This document shows positions 49,650 to 58,038 of a stretch of 64,000 nucleotides of DNA, in pieces. A program made the position numbers and the translations under genes. How positions within the stretch are numbered: the stretch's first letter is position 1; the number at the start of each line of letters is the position of its first letter. The notes beneath the pieces are model-generated. The model made no database searches. It was not told the origin of the DNA and was given only the letters and a program-made list of their open reading frames with translations. This DNA is from Leucobacter salsicius M1-8. Its GTDB lineage: Bacteria > Actinomycetota > Actinomycetes > Actinomycetales > Microbacteriaceae. The DNA is taken from contig NZ_AOCN01000019.1 in the NCBI RefSeq assembly GCF_000350525.1, positions 1 to 64,000 on the forward strand. The letters are read 5' to 3'.

Positions 49650-50762
49650 TTAACGCGGGCGATTCACTCGTCTCGCCAGCAGCACGCCAGCAGCATGAAA
49701 GCGCAGAGGCGCCTGCGCATGAAGCATGAAGCGCAAGCGCTTGGGTAGCAGCGCCTGAGCGCTACGGAGCTGGCTACGCGCCGCAAGCAATTTTTCCAGC
49801 TCTGCTTCGGTGCAACTGCCACCGCAGAGCGCATCGAGCAGAGCTTCATCCGCGCGGGCGAGCACGAATCGAGCGCGCGGCTCCCACTCAAGAATCCGTT
49901 TGATCACGAGCGACGTCTGCTGAGCCGAAAGATCATCCCAGCCATGACCGACGCGGTTTCGTACCGCGTCAAAGACGTGCACTCGAATGAGTTTTGCGGC
50001 GAGTGAGAGCCTTACTCCCGGCTGCCGCCCCCACACCGCAGCCGGATCAAGCGTGAAATCTAAGGAGCGAAACTCCTCAGCCACCGATCGAATGACTCCA
50101 GTGACTCGATCGCTCTGGTCATGGTGTTCCTGATACTTCGGAGCGAGAACGGGGAAGACGACTCTGCTTCCAGGTGAGAACCACAGCTCGGCGGTGAGCG
50201 GCTGGTCTTCCCCCGTAGGGACGCCTTCCGCAAATCTCAAGTGGGCAAACTTGCTACGCCCGATAAGCCCGAGCGGTGACGAGCGGTAGGCCAGACGATC
50301 CTTCACAGGGTTCAGCGGCCGCAACCGCCCACTCCGCACGTGACCCTGTCTGACAGGAGGTGACGGGTGGAACATACCGTTCACCGACGCGGTGGGGGCA
50401 ATCACCGCGTCAGCGTAGCCACCTTCGAGGCGAGCTGCGGCCAACCAAGCGTCAAGAGCGCCGGGTTCGAGCGTGTCATCTGAATCAAGCATGGCAACAA
50501 ATGGAGCCGTAGCCATCTTGAGCCCAACATTCTTGGGACCAGCCGGTGTGCGGTACTCATCTTGATGCGTCGCAAATCGAACCCGAGGATCGTCGAGAAA
50601 CTCTAGCAATTGCGCATGGATCGGTGCCGGGTCCGTGTTGTGCACGACCACGGTTATGCGCGCTTTGGCGAGCGTGTGGCTTAGCACCGAAGAAATTGCT
50701 CGGTGTACGGGGCGCGTGGGGGTGTGCACCGCGATGATCACATCGACATCAGGGGTGATCAT
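49650..50762 (-). CDS. GT2-family (GT-A) glycosyltransferase
   Basis: This 370-residue protein has an N-terminal GT-A domain: VDVIIAVHTPTRPVHRAISSV, VVVHNTDPAP, GPKNVGLKMATAPFVAMLDSDDTLEPGAL with the DXD-like DSDD. A C-terminal helical domain lacks membrane segments. GVPTGEDQPLTAELWFSPGS contains the acidic pair expected near the acceptor site. It overlaps the GT4 gene upstream on this strand by four bases (ATGA), so the two form an operon. The sugar is unknown. Base composition is a little lower in GC than in the flanking genes, which may reflect transfer of the GT2/GT4 pair. Confidence 0.85.
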   Translation of the reverse strand: MITPDVDVIIAVHTPTRPVHRAISSVLSHTLAKARITVVVHNTDPAPIHAQLLEFLDDPRVRFATHQDEYRTPAGPKNVGLKMATAPFVAMLDSDDTLEPGALDAWLAAARLEGGYADAVIAPTASVNGMFHPSPPVRQGHVRSGRLRPLNPVKDRLAYRSSPLGLIGRSKFAHLRFAEGVPTGEDQPLTAELWFSPGSRVVFPVLAPKYQEHHDQSDRVTGVIRSVAEEFRSLDFTLDPAAVWGRQPGVRLSLAAKLIRVHVFDAVRNRVGHGWDDLSAQQTSLVIKRILEWEPRARFVLARADEALLDALCGGSCTEAELEKLLAARSQLRSAQALLPKRLRFMLHAQAPLRFHAAGVLLARRVNRPR

Positions 50763-51898
50763 CGACGAGCTTTCAAGAGCCCATCAATGGCGTCGCGGAG
50801 CACCGGAAGCTCATACTCGGCATTCAGCACCTGCGCTGCTCGGTGTGCGTTGTGCTTCCATTCAGTCACCGCAGCAGGAGTCAACGCATCAACTGCACGT
50901 TGTACATCGGCCTCATCAAAACCATCCGTGATGACGCCGAGGTCGAACTCTTCGACTCTGTGCTGAATGTCAGGCGTGGGGCCTGCCACCACAGCCAACC
51001 GGGCCTGCACATAGTCGAAAAGCTTGTTGGGTAGTGCGAGGACGTTGTTGGTATTTGTTGGCGGCAAGATGTGAATGCCCACGTCATATTGGTTCAACGC
51101 GGCGATCAGCTCGTCATACGGCTTCGGGGGCAGAATCGTGACGCGGTCACCGAGCTCATCGGCAAGCTTGATCAGGGTGCGGGCATACTCGGTTCCCTGC
51201 CCGGTCAAATACATGTCCATGGAGACGGGCGCGGAGCTATTTGCAACAGCCCGCATCATGACCTCGGGTTGCCGGTTGGGTTGGGTGCCCCCTGAATGAA
51301 CGATACGAATGTTCGCACCGACTGCGGTGGGAGACAGGTCGTGTTTGGGAGTCGCGTTGTGCACGACATTGCACGCAATGCCGAACTCGCGAAGGTAACG
51401 ATCAGCGATCGCCTGCGACACAGTTATCGCGGCCCCTGCCCGTGCGACATAGCGGCGAATCATCCAGTTATAGAACGGGCGCCTGAGCTTCACCCAGCTC
51501 GGATTCTGATCGTGCAGGCCAGGCCAGTACTCGTGCAGATCTGAAAGTGTTCTATCGTATCCGGCGGCTTCAGCGGCGACAACGACGCTCTCGACATCAT
51601 TTGCAATCGCGACATCGAAGCTACGGCCCTTGAGTAGCCGCCGTGCCTGTTTTACTTCGGGTTCGAAGAGAAACGCAGCTCGCCAGGCATGCATACGCAA
51701 ACAGATGGCCTGCCCAATCGCTCCCGCACGTGAACCAGCCGCAGAGAGCTGAATGTGTTCAACGTCTTCTCTGATTGCGGGGCCCCGACCACACGTCGTG
51801 ACACGATACTTCTCAGCAAACAGGCCAATCTGTTTTTTTACTCGTGCATCATTTGCGATGTCCGAGAACGACACGATCAGCAGGCTAGGTTTGGTCAC
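50759..51898 (-). CDS. GT4-family glycosyltransferase
   Basis: This 379-residue GT-B enzyme has an N-terminal SLLIVSFSDIANDARVKKQIGLFAE and DVAIANDVESVVVAAEAAGYDR, and the mid-region LSDLHEYWPGLHDQNPSW. The C-terminal donor domain has IRIVHSGGTQPNRQPEVMMRA and YDVGIHILPPTNTNNVLALPNKLFDYVQARLAVV, which forms the sugar-nucleotide site. It starts the two-gene operon with the GT2 downstream. The gene and its partner differ slightly in composition from neighbours. Acceptor, donor and linkage are unknown; activity on the same surface glycan is inferred from position. The 127 bases upstream, before the asparagine-synthase-like gene, hold no gene. Confidence 0.85.
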   Translation of the reverse strand: MTKPSLLIVSFSDIANDARVKKQIGLFAEKYRVTTCGRGPAIREDVEHIQLSAAGSRAGAIGQAICLRMHAWRAAFLFEPEVKQARRLLKGRSFDVAIANDVESVVVAAEAAGYDRTLSDLHEYWPGLHDQNPSWVKLRRPFYNWMIRRYVARAGAAITVSQAIADRYLREFGIACNVVHNATPKHDLSPTAVGANIRIVHSGGTQPNRQPEVMMRAVANSSAPVSMDMYLTGQGTEYARTLIKLADELGDRVTILPPKPYDELIAALNQYDVGIHILPPTNTNNVLALPNKLFDYVQARLAVVAGPTPDIQHRVEEFDLGVITDGFDEADVQRAVDALTPAAVTEWKHNAHRAAQVLNAEYELPVLRDAIDGLLKARR

Positions 51899-52025
51899 CC
51901 GCCCATTCTACTTCGAGACAGGGTGACCTCCTGATGGTGCAATCAGTCAGCACCTTCGCAAAGGCGTTACGGGCTCAACGCGTCCACTAGCGAGCTGATC
52001 CTCGCCGCCAGCTAGAAGTTGTGCC

Positions 52026-53687
52026 CTAGTGGGAGTCAAAAATGTGGGCGGTGGGGCTCCACGTGTCTGCGAGGAATTGCTCGGTGTAGAGCCCCATCTG
52101 AGTGCCGCCGCGCAGAATCTCGCGGCGCAGCTGACGCGGTGTCGCCGCTCCCAAAAACGCCTGAAACGACATGGGGTGGTGCTCAACGGCGCGCAGCGTG
52201 ATGCGCCTCGTCACCGCATCGAGCAGCCCGAGGCTCGCGAGCACGCGCTTCACGGCGTCGCGCTTGCTCGCGCTCACGTTCGTGGCCGTAAACGTGCCGA
52301 TGCGTTCGCCCGTGGTGGCCTCGTAACGGTTGAACACGTAGCGGTGGTACCAGTCACGATCGCGAGTGATGTTCAGCGCGAAGTCCTCCCACGCCTCGAA
52401 CAGCTCCCGGTCGAGCATCGGCATCGCCCAGTCATACCCGAAATGCTCATAGGTGCGCACCGAGTTGTTGATGTACTTGGTCTGCCGCTCGAGCAGGTTC
52501 CAATCCTCGAGCGTCTGCCAGCGGGCGAGGGGCGAGCCGTCGAAGCCCACGCGGTCGAAGTACGCGTACACCTTGGCCGAGAAGTCTGAATCGCGCACGA
52601 GCGCCTGGCGCCCGCCCGCGCGCATGGAGGCGTGGTGACCGAGAATGAGGTCGAGCATCTGCTCGCGCGACACCGTGCCCGGTGCGTCGATGATCTCGTC
52701 GTCATGCCCGTTGCCCACGATGCAGTGACCCGGGGCAAACACGGCGTCGCTCGCGAGCACCCCGCGGCGCTGCAGCTCGCGCACGGCAAACCAGTCCTGC
52801 ACGTGCGGCAGCGACGCTCCGGCGTAGCTCGCGCGCACGAAGTCGCCGGCGTCCTTGCCCGCCCACGCGGTGCGCAGCCCCTCGGGGTCGTACTCGACAA
52901 ACTCCCACCGGTAGCCGAGCCGCTCGGCCACCTCGCGACTGATGGTGGCCTCGCGCGAGTCCGCCACCCCGTACGTGAACGCGAGCACGTTCTCAACCCC
53001 GCGATCGCGCAGCGCGATGAGGGTGAGGCGAGAGTCGAGCCCGCCGCTCAATGGCACGACGACCTGGCGGTCGCCGACCCAGCTGAACATGGCATCGAGG
53101 GCGCGGTCGAACGCGGTCGTGAAACGCTCGTTCGCGGGCTCGTCGTCAGTTATGTCTCGACCCGTGTACTTTGTGCGACGAGTGAATGCGCTCTCCACGC
53201 GGCCGTCGGCGTGAATGGTGATGCGTTCGCCCGCCTGCACCTGGCGAATGCCGGTGAAAAGCGTCTGCGCCCCCGTCACGAATCCGAGCGATAGAAACTC
53301 TGCCGCGGCCTTCGCCTCCCGCGCGTTGAGCCCAGAGAGTCGACGCGCCTCGGCAATATCGTCGGTGACGATCACCCCCGAGGGGAGCACACAGTAGAAC
53401 AGTGGGTAGCTGCGCAGGTGATCCGCGAACAGCGTGACGCGATCCGGCCCCTCCACCACGCCGGCCCAGTGGCCGCTCGATCCCGCGATCGCCGCAGGGT
53501 AGGCCACGTCAGTGCCAGTGCCAGTGCCAGTGTCGGCGGGAGTGGCCGCCGACGCCACGAGCGCGTCCGCGAGCTCGCCCGCGTGCGTGGGGTGGCCGAA
53601 CAGCGAAACCCCGTCGTGCAGCGGGAAATCGTCAGTGGTCTCGCTCGAGACGAGGGGGCGGGTGAGCGAGAGCGTGAGATGCTGCAT
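52026..53687 (-). CDS. Asparagine-synthase-like protein lacking Cys2
   Basis: This 553-residue protein resembles AsnB. The N-terminal half is a glutaminase-like Ntn domain (GHWAGVVEGPDRVTLFADHLRSYPLFYCVLPSGVIV), and the C-terminal synthetase domain has the PP-loop VVPLSGGLDSRLTLIAL. The N-terminus reads MQHLTL, so the nucleophilic Cys2 of class II glutamine amidotransferases is missing. The protein must use ammonia or have another role. In glycan loci, AsnB-like proteins turn uronic acids into uronamides, which fits a region with an aminosugar-uronic acid pathway. It stands alone on the minus strand and is divergent from a GT4 gene. A Thr-Gly repeat (TGTGTGTD) is encoded by hexamers at 53511-53534. 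Confidence 0.85.
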   Translation of the reverse strand: MQHLTLSLTRPLVSSETTDDFPLHDGVSLFGHPTHAGELADALVASAATPADTGTGTGTDVAYPAAIAGSSGHWAGVVEGPDRVTLFADHLRSYPLFYCVLPSGVIVTDDIAEARRLSGLNAREAKAAAEFLSLGFVTGAQTLFTGIRQVQAGERITIHADGRVESAFTRRTKYTGRDITDDEPANERFTTAFDRALDAMFSWVGDRQVVVPLSGGLDSRLTLIALRDRGVENVLAFTYGVADSREATISREVAERLGYRWEFVEYDPEGLRTAWAGKDAGDFVRASYAGASLPHVQDWFAVRELQRRGVLASDAVFAPGHCIVGNGHDDEIIDAPGTVSREQMLDLILGHHASMRAGGRQALVRDSDFSAKVYAYFDRVGFDGSPLARWQTLEDWNLLERQTKYINNSVRTYEHFGYDWAMPMLDRELFEAWEDFALNITRDRDWYHRYVFNRYEATTGERIGTFTATNVSASKRDAVKRVLASLGLLDAVTRRITLRAVEHHPMSFQAFLGAATPRQLRREILRGGTQMGLYTEQFLADTWSPTAHIFDSH

Positions 53688-53779
53688 GCTCCTATTCTCC
53701 CAGAGCCGGATTCAGAGTCGCGCGACGCGCGGCACCCGGCCTTACGCGGTACACAGTTGCCCCGCGTAAACTCGATGGG

Positions 53780-54952
53780 ATGCACATACTGATGATGCCC
53801 TCCTGGTACCCAGAGACGGCGGCCGACTTCAGTGGCAGCTTTTTCAGGGAACAGGCCGAGGCGCTCGCCGCCGCGGGGCACACGGTGGGGGTCCTCGCGG
53901 TGCGCGGCTTCGCGATCTACCAGCTCGCCGCGCTGCGGGCGCGGCCCTCAGGGGTGCGCAGCGCCCATGAGAGCGGCGTCGCGGTACTGCGCCGCGACGT
54001 GCTGCTCCCCGTGCCCAAGGCCGAGGGGCTCAAACTCAAGCTGCTCGAGCGCGCCTGGCTCGACCTGTACGAGCGGTACGAGCGCGAGCACGGCACCCCC
54101 GATGTGCTGCACGCTCACACCATGCTGCCGGCGGGGCTCATCGCAGCGCGGATATCTCGGCGCACGGGCGTGCCCTTCGTGGTCACCGAGCACCGACCGT
54201 CAGTCGCCGCGCAGGTCGGCAGCGGGGCCACGAGGCGTCGCGCGCTCGCCGCAGCACGCGATGCAGGCGCGCTCGTTGCGGTGTCGACGGGCTTTGCAGA
54301 TGCCCTCAACGCGGCATACGACACCAACCGCTGGCAGGCCGTCCCCGGGCTGCTCTCGCCGCAGCTCGAGGGCGCGGCGGTGCGCCCCGTGCCCACATCT
54401 CGGTTCGTGTTTGGGCATGTTTCACATCTTGACGAGGGTAAGCGCGTCGACCAGCTCATCGACGCCTTCGCCGACGCGTTTGGCACCGACGGCGCTCCTG
54501 ACGAAGCCAGCGCACCAATCTTGCGCATCGTGGGCGATTCGCCCGAGCGCGCCGCCCTCGAAGCCCGCGCCGCGGGCAGCCCGGCCGCGGGCCTGATCGA
54601 ATTCGTGGGCGCGGTGCCCCGCGAACGCATCACCGACGAGTTCGCGGGGTTCAGCGCGTTCGTGCTCACGAGTGACGCCGAAACCTTCGGCACGGTGTTC
54701 TGGGAGGCGATGGCGCTCGGCATCCCCGTCATCGCGAGCGACACCTGGGGCGGGCGGGGCGCCGCGCGCCCCGACACCGGCATTCTCGTTCCCGTGGGCG
54801 ATCGAGCCGCACTGACGGCCGCGCTGATCGAGCTGCGCGAACGCTTTGACGCGTTCGACGCCGCACACATTCGTGCGCGGAGCATTGAACACTGCGGCCG
54901 CGCCGTGTTTGTAAACAACTACGTTGAGGTCTACCGGAAGGCCGGTTCATGA
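53780..54952 (+). CDS. GT4-family glycosyltransferase
   Basis: This 390-residue GT-B enzyme begins HILMMPSWYPETAADFSGSFF, typical of GT4. It contains VLHAHTMLPAGLIAARISRR, VPFVVTEHRPSV, FVFGHVSHLDEGKRVDQLIDAF and the nucleotide-binding EX7E region FVLTSDAETFGTVFWEAMALGIPVIAS. It probably adds a hexose from a UDP or GDP donor to a growing lipid-linked glycan. Its stop overlaps the next gene's ATG. It is divergent from the asparagine-synthase-like gene with 92 bases between. Donor and linkage unknown. Confidence 0.9.
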   Translation: MHILMMPSWYPETAADFSGSFFREQAEALAAAGHTVGVLAVRGFAIYQLAALRARPSGVRSAHESGVAVLRRDVLLPVPKAEGLKLKLLERAWLDLYERYEREHGTPDVLHAHTMLPAGLIAARISRRTGVPFVVTEHRPSVAAQVGSGATRRRALAAARDAGALVAVSTGFADALNAAYDTNRWQAVPGLLSPQLEGAAVRPVPTSRFVFGHVSHLDEGKRVDQLIDAFADAFGTDGAPDEASAPILRIVGDSPERAALEARAAGSPAAGLIEFVGAVPRERITDEFAGFSAFVLTSDAETFGTVFWEAMALGIPVIASDTWGGRGAARPDTGILVPVGDRAALTAALIELRERFDAFDAAHIRARSIEHCGRAVFVNNYVEVYRKAGS

Positions 54953-56070
54953 AGCAGATGATTTTTCACACGCCGTACCCGCTCAACCGCGAGGCAACGG
55001 CGGCGAGCGGCATTCGCCCAGTGCGCATGCGCGACGCGTTCACGCAGCTCGGGTACGAGGTCACCGAGATCACCGGCTACTCGGCCGAGCGCCGTGCCGC
55101 GATGCGAGACGTGAAGCGGCGCATCCGTGCGGGCGAGCGGTTCGAGTTTGTGTATTCCGAGTCATCGACGATGCCCACCGCACTTACCGACCCGCACCGG
55201 CTCCCGCTGCACCCCCGCATGGACCTCAGCTTCCTGGCGTTCTGCAAACGCCGCGGCGTGCCGACGGGAGTGTTCTACCGTGACATCTACTGGAACAGCG
55301 ACGCGTACCTTGAATCGGTGAACCGCCTGATCGCCGTCGGCACGTGCGCCCTGTACCGGTCAGACCTGCGGCGATACCGCACCGCGGCCACCCGCATCTT
55401 CGTACCGTCGCTCAAGATGGCCGAGGTCATGCCGCACACCGACGTGGCCCAGTGCACGGCTCTGCCGCCCGGGTCTGACCCCGTGGAGACGCCCGCCCCG
55501 CACGACCCGGCGTCAATGTTCTACGTGGGGGCCCTCGGCAACTACTACCGGCTGCACGATGCCGTGCGCGCATTCGAGGCCCTCGGCCCCATGCCGGGTG
55601 CCCCGGGCACACCGGGGAGCGCCGACGCGCCGTTCACACTCTGCACGAGCGCGGCGCTCTGGGCGGCCGAGCGCGGCGAGTATGAGCCCCTCATGACCTC
55701 GGGCGCGACCCGGGTCGTGCACGCGAGCGGGGCCGAGCTCGAGCCGCACTACGCGCGCTCCGCCCTGGGCTGCCTGTTCATGGAGCCGATCGCCTACCGC
55801 GAGTTCGCGGCGCCGCTCAAGATGTACGAGTACCTCGCCCACGGCCGCCCCATCGTGGCGACCGAGGGATCGCTTGCCGCCCAGTTCGTCGAGGAGAACG
55901 GGGTGGGCTGGGCGCTGCCGTACTCGGTCGACGCGCTCGAGGGACTGCTCACGCGCTTGCGCGAGTACCCCGCCGAGTACGAGGCGGCTGCGGCTCGGGC
56001 GCGCGAGGTGCGCCTCGAGCACAGCTGGGCAGCGCGCGCCGCCCAGGCCGCGGCGGCCCTCGGCTCGTAG
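54949..56070 (+). CDS. Glycosyltransferase-like protein
   Basis: This 373-residue protein of GT-B appearance has the N-terminal MIFHTPYPLNREATAASGIRP and EFVYSESSTMPTALTDPHRL. FYRDIYWNSDAYLESVNR follows, and the C-terminal donor half has SMFYVGALGNYYRLHDAVRA and PLKMYEYLAHGRPIVATEG. Classical EX7E is reduced. It is coupled to the GT4 by a four-base overlap. It may be a transferase acting after the GT4 enzyme. The stop lies ten bases before the remnant of an ABC exporter on the opposite strand. Confidence 0.82.
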   Translation: MKQMIFHTPYPLNREATAASGIRPVRMRDAFTQLGYEVTEITGYSAERRAAMRDVKRRIRAGERFEFVYSESSTMPTALTDPHRLPLHPRMDLSFLAFCKRRGVPTGVFYRDIYWNSDAYLESVNRLIAVGTCALYRSDLRRYRTAATRIFVPSLKMAEVMPHTDVAQCTALPPGSDPVETPAPHDPASMFYVGALGNYYRLHDAVRAFEALGPMPGAPGTPGSADAPFTLCTSAALWAAERGEYEPLMTSGATRVVHASGAELEPHYARSALGCLFMEPIAYREFAAPLKMYEYLAHGRPIVATEGSLAAQFVEENGVGWALPYSVDALEGLLTRLREYPAEYEAAAARAREVRLEHSWAARAAQAAAALGS

Positions 56071-56080
56071 CGCTCGAAGA

Positions 56081-56695
56081 CTACCCCTCGCCCTCCGATC
56101 GCGCCGGATCCGGCCCCGCTGCCGGATCGACGGGTGCGCTCGGGAGTGCTGGCGCCGCCAGAAGCGCCTGCGGTAGCGCCTCGCTCATGGGAGCGTCGAA
56201 CTGCGCGTTGTAGAGCCGCCAGTAGGCACCTTTGCGCAATCACAGACGCGGTGCGGTTCTCGCGCAACCGAATCATCGCCCGTTGAATCAGCAGCACCGG
56301 GATGCTTACGGCCATGAGCCACGACAGTCCGATGTCTTGCTGCAGCGCCATGACCACGCCGCCGATCGCGAGCATTGGGGCGGCCACCATGAGCGTCGCG
56401 GTGACCTGCACCAACACCTGCACCTGCTGCACGTCGTTGGTGTTGCGGGTGATCAGTGAGGGGGCACCAAACTGGCCTACCTCGCGCTGCCGACCTGCAC
56501 CAGGGCGATGCCCAGCATCGTGAGCCCGGTCGACCAGATGAAACCGATATCGCCCTTCACCACACCTTGATCGATGATGTCGGCGTTGAGGTTTGGCAGC
56601 AGCGAAGCGATTGACTGCGCGAGTTGAAACACGACGACGCCGATAACGAGCAGCCACGCGTGCTGCATGTGTCGCACGAGAAGTTTCCAGAGCAT
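56081..56695 (-). pseudogene. Collapsed remnant of an ABC exporter pair
   Basis: Three pieces of multidrug-type ABC exporters are joined in different frames. First is an N-terminus from ATG 56695 (MLWKLLVRHM, VVFQLAQSIASLLPNLNADI, STGLTMLGIALVQV). This is followed at once by a later transmembrane segment (EVGQFGAPSLITRNTNDVQQ, LAIGGVVMALQQDIGLSWLM), with about 40 codons missing between. Then, from about 56240, comes a typical exporter C-terminus (KGAYWRLYNAQFDAPMSE) running to a TAG at 56083-56081. The ATPase domain and most of the partner are gone. In-frame stops and frame changes rule out a working protein. Two deletions are enough to explain it: one inside the first subunit, one fusing it to the end of the second. 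Confidence 0.85.
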
Positions 56696-56794
56696 CGGCG
56701 TCCCCCTTCGCCCGCCTGCGGCCGCAGCAGCGGCGATTCCTACGCTAGTGACTGCGTGCGTGCAGTATTAGAGGGGAAAGCTGGAGACGATGCA

Positions 56795-56845
56795 ACACAG
56801 CGAGGCCACGATCCGGAACACTGCCGGATCGTGGCCTCGCTGTGT
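56795..56845. repeat. Perfect 22-bp hairpin after the epimerase gene
   Basis: Left arm 56795-56816 and right arm 56824-56845 are exact complements with a seven-base loop. It lies 17 bases from the epimerase stop and about 100 bases from the pseudogene start. It has no U-tract in either direction but is very stable, so it is probably a terminator. Confidence 0.8.
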
Positions 56846-56861
56846 GTAGCGCCGCTAGCTG

Positions 56862-57938
56862 CTAGCTACGCGTGCCGATGCGCGTCGCGATCTCTGTGAT
56901 CGCGCGCGCGGCCGCGAAGCCGTCGCCGTAGGGCGCGGCGTCGGTCGCCGCGGGTGCCGGGCGGGTGAGCGCGGCCGTGATCTCGTCGGTCGTGTTTGCG
57001 AGCACGTTCCAGCCGAGCTCGATGGTCTCGACCCACTCGGTCTGAAAGCGCACGGTCGTGCATGGCACGCGCAGCAAGAACGCTTCCTTCTGTAGCCCGC
57101 CCGAGTCGGTGACGACGCCGGAGCTGCCGAGCGCCGCAGCGATCAGCTGCGGGTAAGCGAGCGGGTCGCGCACGATGAGTGATCCCGTGGTGAGCGAGAT
57201 GCCGTGTTCCTCCGCCTTGGCGCGCACGCGGGGGTGGGCGAGCAGCACGACAGGCCTGTCGGCCGCTGCGAGGGCCGCGACGACTTCGCGCAGGCGCTCG
57301 GGGTCGTCGGTGTTCTCGGCGCGGTGAATCGTGGCGAGGTAGTAACCGTTGGGGGCATCAATATCGGCGACCGGGTTGGCGGTGCCGTCGGCCTGCACCG
57401 CGTCGCGCACCTGGAACAGCACGTCGGTCATGACATCGCCCACGAGCACCGAGGTATCTGCGAGCCCCTCATTCGCGAGGTGGCCCATGGCCACCTCGGT
57501 GGGGGCGAGGCAGAGGTCAGCCGCGTGGTCAGTGAGCACGCGGTTGTGCTCCTCGGGCATCGCGCGGTTGAAGGAGCGCAGGCCTGCCTCGAGGTGCGCG
57601 ACCGGGTAGTGCAGCTTGACCGCGCTCACGGCCGCCGCGAGGGTCGAGTTGGTGTCGCCGTAGACGAGCACGCAGTCGGGCGTGAACCGCTCGAGCACCT
57701 CGTCCATCTGCGCGAGGATGGCGCCGGTCTGCACGCCGTGCGAACCCGAACCCACGCCGAGGTGCGCGTCGGGCTCGGGGATGCCGAGGTCGCGAAAGAA
57801 TACGTCAGAAAGCATGGGGTCGTAGTGCTGGCCGGTGTGCACAATAATGTGCTCGTGGCCGGCCTCGGTGGCCGCCGCAGCGATCGGTGCAAGTTTGACG
57901 AACTGTGGCCGGGCGCCCACGACACTCATGATCTTCAT
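56862..57938 (-). CDS. UDP-N-acetylglucosamine 2-epimerase family protein (WbpI/WecB-like)
   Basis: This 358-residue non-hydrolysing UDP-sugar 2-epimerase begins KIMSVVGARPQFVKLAPIA. Further motifs are IIVHTGQHYDPMLSDVFF, VYGDTNSTLAAAVSAV, VAHLEAGLRSFNRAMPEEHNR and TDSGGLQKEAFLL. GARPQF and EEHNRVLTDH, rather than the GTRPE form of classical WecB, recall the WbpI/WlbD group that acts on UDP-GlcNAc3NAcA. The substrate could still be UDP-GlcNAc, giving UDP-ManNAc. The ATG at 57938 is used; upstream codons are shadow. It is divergent from the GT-B-like gene at 58 kb. Together with the dehydrogenase and oxidoreductase nearby it provides an activated amino sugar for the glycan. Confidence 0.92.
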   Translation of the reverse strand: MKIMSVVGARPQFVKLAPIAAAATEAGHEHIIVHTGQHYDPMLSDVFFRDLGIPEPDAHLGVGSGSHGVQTGAILAQMDEVLERFTPDCVLVYGDTNSTLAAAVSAVKLHYPVAHLEAGLRSFNRAMPEEHNRVLTDHAADLCLAPTEVAMGHLANEGLADTSVLVGDVMTDVLFQVRDAVQADGTANPVADIDAPNGYYLATIHRAENTDDPERLREVVAALAAADRPVVLLAHPRVRAKAEEHGISLTTGSLIVRDPLAYPQLIAAALGSSGVVTDSGGLQKEAFLLRVPCTTVRFQTEWVETIELGWNVLANTTDEITAALTRPAPAATDAAPYGDGFAAARAITEIATRIGTRS

Positions 57939-58038
57939 GGCAACTAGCCTACTGTTGTTAGTCGAGTGCTTCCGCGAGCGGGAGCCGAAGACGTGCACGC
58001 GGCTCGCGCGTGCTGGGATCGGGGAGGCTGGGGCGCAC

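Noticed and set aside
56081-56861. Insertion sequence at the exporter remnant
   Set aside because: No transposase fragment and no terminal repeat with target duplication; the sequence is fully explained by exporter pieces and a terminator hairpin.
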